Of a stretch of DNA of 64,000 nucleotides, positions 10,345 through 23,205 are shown in pieces. Numbering within the stretch: the stretch's first letter is position 1; each line of letters opens with the position of its first letter. A program made the position numbers and the translations under genes. The notes under the pieces are model-generated. The model did not search any database, was not told the origin of the DNA, and saw only the letters and a program-made list of their open reading frames with translations. Source of the stretch: Azadirachta indica (taxonomy: Eukaryota; Streptophyta; Magnoliopsida; Sapindales; Meliaceae); contig CM040449.1 of assembly GCA_022749755.1 (NCBI GenBank), forward strand, positions 9,371,657-9,435,656. The letters run 5' to 3'.

Positions 10345-12434
10345 TGTGCAATACCCGTATTCTAGTATTAATCAAAGTGTATACATATGGATGAATATGA
10401 TAATCTTTTTTAAAAATAGAATAGAGGTTTTGGTTAATAAGACTTCATTTCATGTAAAAAATGAAAAAGGGGAAGTTAACGGAGTTGGATGAAAATGAGA
10501 GGTGACATGCCTTTTCCTAAAATCGTGCCAAGGAATCAAAAATATAATAATGGTAAAATTTTGGTTAATGCTGCATTGTATTTATAATAGAATAATGTTA
10601 AAGTTTAGTAAATGTTGCTTAGTGTACATGTAAGAAGTTGGAGAAATAAATAGCTACATAGAAAAACAATTGACCAAATGGCAAGGGGTTTTGTTTGTGT
10701 TGGCAATATTGTGTGTTGAAGTAGAGAAAGACATCGACAAATGGAATGATAAATGACCAAGTGGAGAGATTTTGCATGAGTTGGAAATATATAGCCATGC
10801 ACTTATATTTATAGACATGCATGCTTCAAATTTTGCTTTAAGAATTTAAAAGAAGTGATTTAGAATTTGAGAAGCCGAAAGAGGAGAGAAAGAAACAAAG
10901 AAAGAAGAAAGAGAAGGAGAATAGAGAGGGAAAGAGGAAGTAGTAGGATTTTAGAATTCGGTTAGATTTTTATACCATTTGTTACATTTGGTTTCAATTT
11001 TTAGTAGATTATTTTATATAGTTAGTTTACTTGCCTTTAAACTTATTAGGTGCTATATTATGAGTTAATAATTGTTATTACTAAATTGATAAGAAGTGTC
11101 CCCAAAGAGGCGAAAAAATCTACATGAGTGTAAAAGTTGCGTTGCGGTATTGAGGTAGGTATTTATATGCTTTTATGTTGGTTTTTAGTTTTAAAATTGA
11201 AAAGTAGGTTGTTTTATTTTAATTGAAGTTTTTAGTGAATTTTTGTGAAAAATGGTATTTTATTGATTTAAGCTTAAATAAATTTTTGAGGAGTTTGGTG
11301 CTATATTTGATTTAAGAATTAAATAACTACATATGAAATTTGCTATCGAATTTGCTGCAAGGGTTAAGTGAATATTTATGAAATTTGGTATTATGTTTTA
11401 TTTTAAGGTTAAATGAGAATTTACGAAAGTTTTGAATTATTACATGTTGATTCAATTAATTATTTTTCTAAATTCAGTTGAATAATAATTGTATATCAAT
11501 ATTATTTTTATAAAAATAGGGAGAAAATTGTATTAACACGTTGTGTTTTATAAATGAATGACTTTCATGGAAATGTGGTGTTTAAAGCAAACTGCGAAAG
11601 TTATTGTGATAATATAAATATAGACATAAAGTAACTTGGTAATGAGGATGTGATGACCATGATTGTTGTCATGATGCATCGGTGACTGGAGCAACTGTCC
11701 CTCAGAATAATGCCCGTAAAATACGTTTGAGGTGACAGTTTTTCGAAATAATGACTGTAAAGCACATTTAGCAAGTTTGGGGCAGCAGTTCATGGAAATA
11801 ATGCTCCTAAAGTACGCAGTTAATATTATTAAAATTGTTGATAATAATTGAAATAAATGTAGATGTTACTTTATGAATAATTGTTTTGGAATGTATTCAG
11901 AATATTTTGTTGCTTGGAATTAGAAAAGAATTTTTTATGAAAATTTGTTTATTTTCCTAAAACCTTCAATTATGTATAAATATCTATTAGGTATTAGCTC
12001 ACTCTTATTTTTTAGATTTTTGGTAATACTGGAGATATATCTAGTAGAAGACAAATGATACTTTAGGATGAGGATTTTACTAGCATAGAGCTTGTAATCA
12101 CCCTTACTTTTTTAGTTTTTTGGTAATGCTAGATATATGTTTAGTGGAAGATGAATGATACTCCGAGACGAGAACTTTACTATCATAGAGCTTTCAATTA
12201 TAGATGTAGGAGCTTGCAGTGTATAGTTTTGATGTCTTTTCTATGTTCAGTGTTTTGAATATTAGGAACCCTAGGTATTGTATATTTTGTTAAGGAATGA
12301 AATGTAATAGGTACTGTTGTTTTCAATTAGAAATTAGAATGAGATGTAGAAACTTAAAAAAAAATTGAAAAATCTTAGGGCATTATTGTATGCATATGTA
12401 TTTATATACTATGTAGCACTTAGGAGTTGTTACA
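10345..12434 (+). mobile_element. Probable solo LTR of a chromovirus-type Ty3/gypsy element
   Basis: The left end TGTGCAATACCCGTATT (10345) resembles the 'TGTAATACCCCGTATTTT' start of Del/Tekay-type LTRs, and the right end TTGTTACA (ending 12434) resembles their usual terminus. Between them are a TATA-like TTATATTTATAG (about 10804), a purine-rich leader with GAGAGAAAGAAAC (10870-10950), a triplicated 'AATAATG.C.GTAAA' block (about 11690-11815) and a directly repeated about 99-bp unit (12004 and 12103). No internal coding region is attached on either side. Clean 5-bp target duplications were not seen, so boundaries are provisional. Confidence 0.5.
12004..12201. repeat. Direct duplication, two units of about 99 bp
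   Basis: Both units start CTTA(T/C)TTTTTTAG and end CATAGAGCTT.CAAT. They share TTTTTGGTAAT and AGATGAGG/AGACGAG blocks and are diverged by many substitutions. Lies within the probable solo LTR. Confidence 0.75.
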
Positions 12435-13590
12435 AGAATAGAATAAAGAGAAGTAAAAGAGAATAGTCTCCTGATTTGGGTATATTTTTAATGAAAAATT
12501 GAGAAGGCTTTTCTCTTCTCTTTTTTCTATTCTATTCTTTTGGTTTTATTTTGTTTTTGGATGTTTTGCAAATCTTCTCTAATTACGTACGTTCTGACCT
12601 AATAGTTCACAACTCGTTATTAGCATGAACCCTAAATATAAAATATATTTTATTCTGTATACTCTATTTTTTGTTTATAACTATTTTTATAAATATTCTC
12701 TATGATTTAATTATAACTCGCTTTAGGAAAAAAGTATAATATATTATGACGTTTCTATAATATTATCTTTATATGCTATGTGGTTGTCATTGATTAGATT
12801 TTTAATTATAGAAAATAAATATAATATTGAATTTGTGTTTATTTCTGTTTGTATATTTATTCAATATTGATATTTATTTTAATTACAATTTCAATATTCA
12901 TTTTTGAGTTATATTATTATCAATATTGTTAAATACTATTGTAATATGAAATTTGCAAAATAAAGAACATAAAGTCCTAAAGGGTAACCTCATAATTAGA
13001 ATCTAAACTTTTAAAATTGAACTATTAATCAAAATATGAAGTTTTGAATTAAAAAAATTTGTTAGACTGGAACTTTAAGCTTTAGATTAATCATTTGTAT
13101 GGTTTGGAGTTTCATATAGTAACTCTATGGACTTAAAGTTCCAGTTATTGAAATTAGAACTTGAAGTTTTAAATATATGCTCTCAATATATTTTCATGGG
13201 TTATTGTTGAAATGTATTTTCATTTCATGAAAACACCATTAAATTAGAGAAAAATATCTTTGAAGGAAATGAAAATTATAATTTCTCTTTTTATTATTAA
13301 TATAATAACATATTAAAGCAAAGAGTTAGTTAAATCAACTATACATTAGTTAAATGTCGCAAATGAGCTGTGCTAACCCAATAAAATTAGGCCCACGTGG
13401 GTTTTTATATCAGCTTGTCACAACACATAATAAGAGACAATCTAACACAACCCATATGATATTATGCATGTTGTGCTGGCCCGCTATATTGAAAGGTGGC
13501 CTAACTTAACTTACAATGCTAAATGAGCCTCGTTTGGTCAATAAGTTTAATAGTCTAGCTCAGTATTAATATTAAATTATTATTAAGGAT
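12435..13590. other. AT-rich intergenic; small hairpin and a GGCCC-type repeat
   Basis: 12438-12466 and 12511-12539 form an imperfect inverted repeat (AGAATAGAATAAAGAGAA against TTCTCTTCTC..ATTCTATTCT). 13360-13560 contains the GGCCCACGTGGG / GCTGGCCCGC style of plant interspersed repeat also seen at 60880-61205. No gene is seen. Confidence 0.5.
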
Positions 13591-13595
13591 ATTAT

Positions 13596-13736
13596 CACAT
13601 ACCTCCCCTAAGATTTGAAATTCTATTACTTAGATAGAACGAATTGAGAATGTATTACTTTTCTCCTTTGGACTGTTAGTCAACTAACTCTAATAATGTA
13701 ATTGCTTAAATACCCCAAACTCTCTTCTTTTTATTT
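13596..13736 (+). repeat. MULE-type terminal inverted repeat fragment (ACCTCCCCT family)
   Basis: Begins CACATACCTCCCCTAAGATTT and continues with CTGTTAGTCAA.TAACT and 'ATACCCCAAA'. It belongs to the same family as 17474-17600 (same orientation) and, inverted, 33925-34058 and 35310-35422. Its true partner is not determined. Confidence 0.5.
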
Positions 13737-13740
13737 ATGA

Positions 13741-16262
13741 AAAATCTAACAACAGCTGCAAATGTGATGTAAGTTTGGTAGGACTTGTTCTTTTGTGAGT
13801 TAACAAATTCAAAGTATAATAAATAGATTGAAAACATTGTCTTATCCTTTAGGATTTACATAATTTATAGTAAATAAAATAAACTTTAACAATTTTTTTT
13901 TTGGTACGAACTGTAGAGATCACCTTTAAATACATAATTTGTTAATGAAAATAAAGAAAATGAGTACAAAAAGGAAACCAAAAGTTGTACCAAAAATTAT
14001 AACAAGAGTTGTTGCGAGCAACAACATCCAAAAAAACCAATAACTCTAATAGCATTCCAGTAACTGAAGAGAAATTAAATACCAACTTATAAAGACATGT
14101 TGTGTACGAGACATGTTGTGTATAGTATCCCTACTATGGCACTAAACTAAAACATAAAAGAAGTTAACAAAACTAATAATTGGTTAATCATCCTTATAAA
14201 ACTCAAGATCACATGTAGCACAACTAAGTCCTAACTTGGGCATATTGTCTACCACACAACTGTTTTTACAATATATCCCTTTGTTGATAAGACTTTAAAA
14301 GCCACCTTCAAATCACACAACAAAAGTAAAAATAGGTGCCATACTCCAACTTCAGATCCCTACATTTGATCCTAAAAATCTGCAACCATAATATACTAAC
14401 ACAATAATCGAATAGACACAGTTTGCAATTTGTGTCTTGCAATTTGTAATAGTCCCTTGCATAACAAAAATCAAGCATAAAAAACACAGAGTAAACACAT
14501 ACACACAAAAAAATTAAATAGTTTGCATAAATTGCACGAAAACATCAATTGAAATTCAAACCACATATACTCATTTAATGAAGCAAGTTAAAACTACTTG
14601 ATTAAGGACAAAGTGGTATCACAAAAAACACACAGTGAAACTTCTCAATCAATTCATTTTGTACATCCAATAGCCAAATTGTAAAATATGTGATATGAAA
14701 TTATCCAATGTTCCAATCAAAACACATGTATAAGAATAAATTCAACCTCACAACAATCACTGTATCTAGTGCTACATATGGTATACATTCTAAAAAACCA
14801 ATTACTCAACACTATACATTCATCAATCCAGTAGCTCAAATATACACCTTATATGCATCTCAATATCGTCATTTTAGGGATTTTACAAGTACAACTTAGA
14901 AAACACAAAACCCACAAAATTTGTTGTATAATATATCATAATATTCCAACCAATAACACAACACATACAAACCCACATCTCAAACATAAAATCAAACACT
15001 AAAACAATGAGCAAGCTAAAAATCCACAGCTCTAAATCCTAGAATATCAACATTTCACAGAACCTCATCTTCATCTAACATGCATCCTAAAAAACTGTAG
15101 CATGTGTACATGGCACTCATTACGAGTTTCTTGTGCTCTTTCAAGCTACAATTTTCACTTTCCTGGTGTGTGGATCTTTTTTTTGTTTCTCTCTTTTGAG
15201 TGAACAATAAATCCTAAAGGTAAGAAAAACTTGCTCTAGGCCTCGATTGCAGCTTCCATTTTAGTCGATTTGTACAATTTCTGCCTAAATTTGACTATCT
15301 ATAGACATTCCCACCTTCCCTTAGTCATGCGAACTCTAAACTTAGTCTCTGCTCATTTCATGCAAAAAACATTGATCAAAATTAAGTTGCTTTTACTTTT
15401 ATAATTTTGAAGCTGATGGTCAACTAACGATCAACTCTGACTCTAGGGTTCAAATTTTAAAAAAACTGGTTCAACTCATTGGTTCAGTTCAATTGGTTCG
15501 AAAATATTTAAATTAGTAAATGATAAAATCGGAACATAGAGGAATGTTGGGATATTAGAGAAAATATAAAATAGTAATGAGGTATTGACTCAAAAATTAA
15601 GGAGGAAACATATATTGTCCCTATTGTTTTTGCAATTTTTTTGTTGTGCTGCATATTTTGGAAATTCTGAAAAAGTGGTTGTTTTGGAAAAGCTTCTATT
15701 GCGTTTTCCATCTTCTTCTGTATTTTCAATTGGCTCATAGGCTAATTTTGTATTTCCGTTAATAAGTTTTTATGAAATAATATCCAATAAAAAATTATGC
15801 CCATGAATTGTGTGCCATTATGATTTTGTAATGCATTGCTGTTTAAAGGTCATTATGAGTAATATTGAGTGTAATCAAATTGCTTGTTTTATTTGACAAA
15901 TTAATAATTTTTCATATGATAAACTATATTAATTAGTAATTGATAAGTTTGTGAACATAAATTTTATGAATTTACTTGAGATTAATATTTTGTTGATAAT
16001 AAAATTTTGGTAGGGGCAAATTTTATATTTAAGTGGCAATTTTTCAAATTTTATATATGATAACATTCCTAATTAATAATGATAGTAAATCACATGTTAG
16101 TGCATTGTTTATCATCATATTGTTCTTGAAAAAATAATTAATGTGAGCCTATTTTACACCCTAAAAGACTTACACTCTAATAAATTTCAAAAATAGTATT
16201 TTTCTAAGCACAATTAAGGACATTTACTATTTATATAGGTTTTATGTTATTCTATTTTAATT
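13741..16262. other. AT-rich intergenic, no gene supported
   Basis: Short open frames at 14308-14508, 14708-14899 and 15508-15738 have no domain or compositional support. A 13-bp direct repeat GACATGTTGTGTA occurs twice near 14093 and 14110. The stretch 15440-15500 has repeated GGTTCA/ATTGGTTC motifs typical of decayed plant repeats. Confidence 0.5.
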
Positions 16263-16700
16263 TGTTAATGATTATTGATATAATCATTTATTTTTGTCAC
16301 ATTATCCATGAATATATATATATATATGTGTGTATATGTGTGTGTGTATATATTTATAACTTATTCTTGAATGGAGTACGACAACTTACCTGTTAGGAAA
16401 GTTGAAGGAGATAGAAAAATTTATATATAAATAATCGCACATGAATAAATAACCATTATTTTATTTTTCTATTTGATGATATTGTAGCAATGTCTGTATC
16501 AACTATTAATGATTATTGTTATAATGCATTTATTTTTGTTACACATGACTTATGAATATATACATATAGAAAATGCATTCTTGAATGGTGCATGACATTT
16601 TACCTATTAACAAAGTTGGAGGAGATGGGATCATTCATAGATATATAATTATACATTCATAAATAATGATAATTATATTTATTATTTTGTTTGATGATAT
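16263..16700. repeat. Diverged direct duplication (about 240 bp) with TA/TG microsatellite
   Basis: The block from 16263 (AATGATTATTG.TATAAT..TTATTTTTGT) recurs from about 16505 with the same order of motifs, including TTCTTGAATGG and AA(A)GTTG.AGGAGAT. The first unit contains a (TA)n(TG)n microsatellite at about 16312-16352. It lies directly upstream of the Transposase_24-like gene and may be part of its promoter or 5' intron. Confidence 0.6.
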
Positions 16701-16706
16701 TTCAGC

Positions 16707-17364
16707 ATGGCTTCATGAAAACGTCACCACACAACATCTTCTCTAATTAACACGCAGCTTCATGCTGGATCTCTGTTAACTACATTAGCAATTTCTTCCT
16801 CCGACAGTCTTGGTAATCATTATGTAATAATTATTTTATTGTGTTTTACTAATATTTTATTTGAATTTAATATTATTTTATATACAGCTCCCCAAATTAA
16901 GAAGAATGAACAAGGTCCATCGAGAGAAATAAAATTTAAAAAACGGTTGCAACAAGCGCAAAATTCATTGCCAATTGAATTTAATGAGGTTATGAAAAAA
17001 CTGATCGGAGCTAACGCATTATTGTTAGCTAGTGATATTGGTGTTGTTGTCAAGAAATATGTAATGTTAGAAGCTACAAGATGGAAACAAGTGACCGAGA
17101 CACAAAATTTATTGATGATTGATGCAATTGTGGTAATTGTTTTCTTAATTATATATTTATCTAATATTATTATTTTTATTAATTGGTTATTATTTTAATT
17201 GTTCATATATAATATATATATATATTTTTTTTATGTTTTTCATTACAGGGAAGGTTTCAAATTGATATCCTACGGTTGAAGAGGCAGAAGAAAATCCACC
17301 ACAAGATGTTATTCAATCAGATTGGGAGCTTTTTTGTAATCGATCTGTTAGTGATGCATTCAAG
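16707..17364 (+). pseudogene. Transposase_24-type gene, exons 1-3 (broken)
   Basis: Three exon-like blocks are bounded by GT-AG signals: 16707-16812 (ATG at 16708 but a stop three codons later), 16888-17132 and 17249-17364. Exon 2 encodes the family's signature: a GANALLLASDIGVVVKKYV stretch followed by W-K-Q-V (the family pattern is N..L...IG..V....P...W). Exon 3 encodes VIQSDWELFCNRSVSDAFK after a one-base frameshift. This family of plant proteins is associated with En/Spm (CACTA) transposons; a domesticated relative cannot be excluded. The coding sequence continues at 35691-35797 and 59524-59741, separated by large transposon insertions. A middle exon (normally rich in K, N, R) was not found. 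The early stop and the frameshift argue for a pseudogene. Confidence 0.7.
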
Positions 17365-18387
17365 GTATATATTTTCAAATTTATGTGAATGTCAAAATAT
17401 AAAATGATAATTAAATTTTTATTTTTAATTTGTACAAAATAATAAATTGATTAAACATTACTTGTCAAATAAAGAAAATGCTCTAGACCCCCTCAGGTTT
17501 TTGCTAATTACCATCATTCCCATGATTTTTAAAAAATACACCATTACGTCCTACTGTTACTTAAACTAACAGGAAAATGAGGCTTTCAAGGGTAAATAGT
17601 AAATCACTTAATAAAACTTTTGAAAAAAAAACAGTTGACATCTAAGATTTGTTAGACATAATCCAAAAAAATTCCATAGTAATAAAAATCCAAATTGGGG
17701 TCTAAGGTTTTGCTCTATCCTTAACAGTTCATATGCTCATCACCTTGGTGCCATTGTGAGAGTAAAGATTACAGAGGTGAATTCGAAAGAAATCACAAAA
17801 CGCTAAACTTCATTTTGTGAAGAATCGATACCTGGTATTCTATGAAGTTGAAGCATGACTTATTGCATGAAGGACAACATTAGCGAACTTCGAGGCTATT
17901 GTTGATAGGTCAATATCCATCACAGTGTAAGTTTTATTACAAACAAAATGGATTACGTGGCTTATATTCTGTTTTAATATGATTTTTTTTATCATTTTTA
18001 TGTTTTCATTTCCATACAAGCTTATGGGTTTCACTTTTGTTGTTGAGTAAAGTTTTTGTATGGTTTTGTTACAATTATTTTGTTTGTTTGGATTAGTATT
18101 ATCATTTTGGTGTTGGATGCCATGGTTGTGGTTGTTGGTTTGGTGCGGGTTTGTGTAAATTTTATAAGTGGGTTCTAGCATAGGTTTATATAAGTTTTTG
18201 GACGTGGGTTTTCTACACTCATGGATTCTATTTTTAACTTGGGTATCGAATGCCTACAAGTAGTCATAAGTTGGGTTGATAGCTTGCAATTCAAGTAACT
18301 CTCTCTCTTTCCTCTTTTTCTTTGTGTCTTTTTGTTAAACACTTCGTTTCTTGATCTAATTTCGTTTGTTTCTATTCGCTTGTATAG

Positions 18388-18473
18388 TTTCTAGTGATGT
18401 GCTAGAAGAGCTCGTCGTTTCGAAGAAGTCAAGTTTACTCTTCGAGAAACGTTTAATTGAGAGACACATCTTG
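18388..18473 (+). pseudogene. Exon-like fragment of unknown gene
   Basis: An 86-bp block sits between an acceptor (..CTTGTATAG) and a donor (GTATGCCC). It reads open with a protein-like composition (SSDVLEELVVSKKSSLLF, then EKRLIERHIL) and is less AT-rich than the region. I do not recognise the family. The preceding pyrimidine-rich tract 18298-18340 could be a 5' leader. It may be a captured host-gene fragment inside element X. Confidence 0.35.
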
Positions 18474-19065
18474 GTATGCCCTTTTTTTCCTTTTGTTTTA
18501 ACTTAAATTCTAGGGTTTCTGTTTCTATGCCACTACGTTTGGTTACTGATAAAACGTTGAAGAATTACAAAATATAGTTACAGTTTCATTTTCTGTGGTT
18601 AAATCTCTAAGATTTAAGGCAAAATATGTTAATGAAAGTGTTTGTTGGTTAACTTTAAATTTGGAACTTTAATTCAGCCGACCTTCATATAACATGTCTC
18701 TATTCAAGCCAATTGGAGTTGATTTCTTTATTGTACTCTGCTGCTGATACTACCATCTTAAGGTGTTGATACTACTAGTTTGATGTGCATTGCTTTGCTG
18801 CAAATAGCTGCTAATTTTCTCTTCTGTTGCCTTGTTAGGCTGTTATTTTCTACTATTATTTCTGTGGTGATGATTTGCTGCTTCTGCTTATTGCTACTGG
18901 CTGTTTGTAGCAAAAAAAAGCAATATATCTGCTTTTAGTTTTGCAATTTTATAGGAAGGAAAATAGTAGCTAATTTGCTGTTGTTTTTATATTTTGCTAC
19001 AAAAAATATCAACTTATTTGCTAGTAAAAGGTTTTTTCTTTTTTGTTATTCTACAGAGAAAAAAA
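18474..19065. other. No gene; GCTG/TGTT-rich low-complexity stretch
   Basis: 18780-19010 is rich in TGCTG/TTGCTG words. Similar composition on the opposite strand occurs at 28680-28860 and 31330-31615. No frame is supported. Confidence 0.4.
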
Positions 19066-19193
19066 AATTTTACAAAAATACCCAATGTTCACTCCTATTT
19101 TTCTCAAATGACTATTGTTTAAAATTTTTTTGAAAAATGACCAACTGACTTCTTTTTGGACAAAATTACCCTTAACCCAAAAATTAAAACCTC
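19066..19193 (+). repeat. Left terminal inverted repeat of the 14.6-kb MULE
   Basis: Pairs with 33540-33667 with small gaps; the first about 65 bp are best conserved. A pyrimidine tract (19195-19265) follows. Confidence 0.8.
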
Positions 19194-19489
19194 ATTCTTT
19201 TTTCTTTCTTTCTTCTCTCTTTTTTCTTTTTTCTTTCTTCCGTATTCTCTCAATAAAATTATTTCTTCTCTAATCTTTTTTTACCACAAACTACTAACCA
19301 ACCATTTGAATTAAAAGAAATCAACCAACTATTTGTACAAGTAAGTGGGTAATTTTAATTTGGAAAATACAGAAAGAAAATTTGTTAAAAATATAAAATT
19401 TGATGTTGTTTTTGTATATTTTGAGATTATGATTATAAAAATTGTTATTGAGGTGTATGTAGATTGTTTGAATGTGTTTGATATAAATG

Positions 19490-19710
19490 ATTGAGAGAGA
19501 AAATGAAAGTTGAGATTTTACAAAGAAATTTACGACGTAGTTTCGATCATGAGCAATTTTTTTTCAGATCAAAAGTTAGTTTCGATTATGAGAAAAAATA
19601 CCTGTAATCAAAAGTAACTTTTGATCATGAGTATTTTCTCACATGATCGAAACTAACTTTCGACCATGATAAAAAAATTGCCTGTGATCGAAAGTTACCT
19701 TCAATCAAGG
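19490..19710. repeat. Subterminal TTTCGATCA-box cluster
   Basis: At least seven copies of (T/A)TTCGATCA.GA or its complement lie in alternating orientation (for example GTTTCGATCATGAG, TTTTGATCATGAG, CATGATCGAAACTAACTTTC). The same box builds the arrays at 22830-24215. Located just upstream of the MURA start. Confidence 0.7.
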
Positions 19711-19880
19711 GGTAAATGACTGTGCTTAAAAGTTTTTTATGAGCACCATAAAATTTGCCATTTTCCCCTCATTTTTAAGCAAAATTTGAGCAACTTTTAT
19801 TCTTCTTAAATCATAAAAAATTGTCTTTAATTAGAATTATATATATGATATTGTTAACATTGTTGAGTTTTTGTATAGGT

Positions 19881-22493
19881 ATGGCAGAGCCATTAACGAT
19901 AGTTACCGTGAATAGGGGCTTATAGGAGCAAACACCGGATAGAGGTAAAATATGTTGGGGGGAGGCAAAGGGGCATATGCATGGAATAAAACATAACTTA
20001 TAATGAATTTATGTAGATGTTGTATAAAGCATTGAATAATACTCTTTTCAAATACATCATCAAGATAGGAATAATATATTCGTTGTGTACAAAACCAGAG
20101 GGGAGGTGATTGGCAGCACATATTACCAATGAATTTGACTTTTAAGCGTTTATGACTGCTAATAACCCGTACATGATGAGTAAAAGAGGTTATTGTCCAT
20201 TATACATCACGCTGGATCGTGCAGGTAGTGAAGAATAGATAAGGCCACACGTTTCCAATCATGGTATAATAGGTGGAGTTCCTACAATACCAACCCAGTT
20301 TAGATCTTCGAGTAGAACTAATCAAGTGAATGATACACTTCCTGCAACATCACCAAATTTTCACTACAATATAGAATTTCAATGCACAGGTTAAAGCCTA
20401 GTAGATAATTACTCCCAACCAAGTGAAGCTCATGAAAGACCTGCACAACATTGTAATTTTTTTTCTGATGATGTGACCCCCATATATAGAGGCAATTCTT
20501 CTCCTTGATACAATGAAGATAATAATAATGATTATCATGATTATCAGCCAAATATTGGTGGCAATCATATTGCTAATCAGTGTGAAGAAAGAAGAAATGT
20601 CGTAGCCAAAGATACCGAGGAAATGGAAAGGTTGTGATTTCGGGTCTGGTCATATTAACAGCTCAGCAATAGCTCCATCTACTTTAAATCAATTTATTCG
20701 GTGGTTGCCTCCCGTTACGCCATGCATCACGATGCCAACAACCTCAACATCCTTAAGTACAGGATCAGGTAATGTTTGTATAGGACGGATTTTTAATATT
20801 AAGCAAGAATTTCGAGACAAATTAGGTTTAATGGCATTAAAGAACCACTTTTAGTTCAAGGTTTACAAATCATCAACATATCAGTATAAGGCCAAGTGTA
20901 TTATTGAGGGATGTGAATGGCGAGTTAGAGCTACAAAAAAGAACAATGATACGTATTTTTGGGTGTCTTGTGTAAATTCGGTCCATACATGTCAAAACGA
21001 AAAATTGCAGAATGGCCATCGGTAAGCATCGACTCGGTTAATAGGAAAACTAATTAAGGATAAGTTTACAAACGCTAATAGAATTTACACTCCTAGAAAT
21101 ATTCGTGATGATGTTCACAATGATTATGGAGTTCGCTTAAGGTACATAATGTCATGAAGAAGCAAGGAGCATGCATTAAAGCTCGTGTGTGGCAATCCAT
21201 CCAAATCGTTCAAGGGACTTCCGTTGTATTGTCATGTGTTAGGATCCTGGGATAATAATAGCGATTCAAAAAGATGTTGATGACCATTTCTTATATTTCT
21301 TTACGGCATTAGGGCCATGCATTCGAGGATTTCGTAACACAATATGTCCCGTTCTCATCGTTGATGTTACGTTGTTGAAGGGAATGTATAGAGGGACATT
21401 GTTCGTGGCCACTGCATTGGATGAAAATGACAAAATTTAGCTTGTTGGTTTTGGTGTTGCCGATTCAGAGAACGATGCGTCATAGGAGTGGTTTTTAGTA
21501 AAGCTTTAAGAAGCAATTGAGCCAATATAAAATTTGGTATTCATATCAGATTGGCCCAATAGCATTGAGAAGACTGTAGCCACGGTATTCCCAAAGGCAG
21601 CCTATGGTTTTTGTTCTTATCACATTTCTAGAAACGTGAAGGCAAAGTACAAGATACGATCGCAACAAATGGAGACTTTCTTAGCTACATACTTTCGTGC
21701 TATAAAGGCTTATCGAATAATTAAGTATAATGAATATTTACAAAATATGAGGAGGATGCATCTAACAGCAACTGAATACTTGGAAAATGAGGTTGGACTT
21801 AATAGATAGGCAAAAGCATATTTTTCATCTCGACGGTATAACCTAATGACAATCAATATTGTTGAAAGTATAAATGCATTATTGAAGAGCGTTAAAAGGC
21901 TACCCATTATTGCGTTAGCTAAGCATATTAGGTCATATGTCCAAAGATGGTTTTACAAGCGTAAGGAAGAGGCTTTAGCGAGAAATGTCTATCTAATTGA
22001 GGTCGCTCAAAAGGTACTTGATTTAAAATTAGAGAAGTCTCGTATCATGATTGTGCATCCAGTGTAACATTTTGAATTTGAAGTTAAATTTTGCAATATC
22101 ATTGAGATTATACACCTACAAGATAAAACATGTAGTTGCCGACAATTTGACCTGCAACAACTCCCATTTGCTCATGCTCTTGCAGCATGTAAAGATATTC
22201 GCTTTTCTCATAATTTGCTGTGCGCACACTACTACACTACTATCGCTTAGATAAATGCATATGCAGAGTCTATTCATCCAATTGGGAATGATGTAGACTA
22301 AGTGATCCCAAATGAAGTACGACAAATTAATGTTAATCCACCTAGACAATACCCTCCTTCTGCTCAACCTAAGAAACAGCGAATTCCTTGTGTGGGAGAG
22401 GAAGTTATTCGTCAGGCCTGTTCCAGGTGTCAACAAGTTGGACATAATCGTGCCACATGCAAAAATCCTATCCCCCTCCACCATAGTCAATGA
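19881..22493 (+). pseudogene. MURA-type MULE transposase (inactivated)
   Basis: The ATG at 19881 (MAEPLTIVTVNRG) is followed after 13 codons by a stop, and more stops and frameshifts follow. Domains in order: an N-terminal segment with LYITLDRAGS; a WRKY/GCM-like DNA-binding unit (CIIEGCEWRVRATKK, then HTCQNEKLQ, about 20890-21010); a DDE catalytic core with D in LIVDVTLLKG (21363), GFGVADSENDAS, D in FISDWPNSIEK (21549) and CSYHISRNVK; then E in NIVESINALLK (21864); a SWIM-like zinc finger CSCRQFDLQQLPFAHALAAC (22131-22190); and a CCHC knuckle CSRCQQVGHNRATC (22419-22460). The catalytic D, D and E are still visible. In the SWIM finger the usual Cys before AHA is Phe. The gene is convergent with the DUF1985/Ulp1 gene. 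It would have excised and inserted the element in the nucleus; this copy cannot be translated whole. Confidence 0.85.
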
Positions 22494-22829
22494 CATGTGT
22501 TTAATTTAAATGTTAGAAAGGATTTATTTGTTTATTTTTATAGTTATGCACTTTCAAACCAACAAAATAACTTGTAATCAAAGACATTTAATATTTGCAT
22601 TATTTGTACCACTTTGTTTACTTGAAATATGTGTTGTTCTTTGTGAATTTTATAATTTGCACTGACAAATGTAATGTTTATTGTTTATTTTTAACTTTTT
22701 TATTGCTGATATTACTTTTACACATTTTATATGTACCTATTGTACGATGTTTACATATCCATGTATCCCCACTAAAACAAACAAAATTAATGAATATACC
22801 ATCAATTTTTCTTCAAATTCATGAGAATT

Positions 22830-23205
22830 TGAATAATGAACCAAAACTGAACATGGTTGAAACTGCTTTTTACCTTGTGATCGAAACTACCTCTTCTTAT
22901 TTTTTTGAATCCTCCAGAAAAAAATAAAACTACAGTTTCGAATGTGCTAAAAATTAATGACGTGAATGAAACCATTTAGATACTGTGTGATATCAAATGT
23001 GTGAAATCGATCACAAAGTATTCTTTTAGTTTTGATCATATATAACACTTTAATCATGATGAAAAATACAATTTCAATTTTTTCCAAGATTTAAATACAG
23101 AAAAGGTAGTTTTGATCACGTTGTACTCAAAAGTTTCGATCACATGTAAAATTTGTAATATGATCAAAATTGCAATTTCGATTTCTACAAAAAAGCCTAC
23201 TTGAC
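22830..23205. repeat. TTTCGATCA-box tandem array 1
   Basis: Degenerate units built around GTGATCGAAACTAC / AGTTTCGATCACG boxes, each followed by an A/T-rich stretch and a 'TTTTTTC.AGA' motif. The array starts in the 3' flank of MURA and ends where a duplicated MURA segment begins. Confidence 0.7.

Noticed and set aside
17840..18181. 113-codon minus-strand Asn-rich frame
   Set aside because: Composition follows the local AT-rich, TTG-rich DNA; no motif, and it lies between transposon ends.
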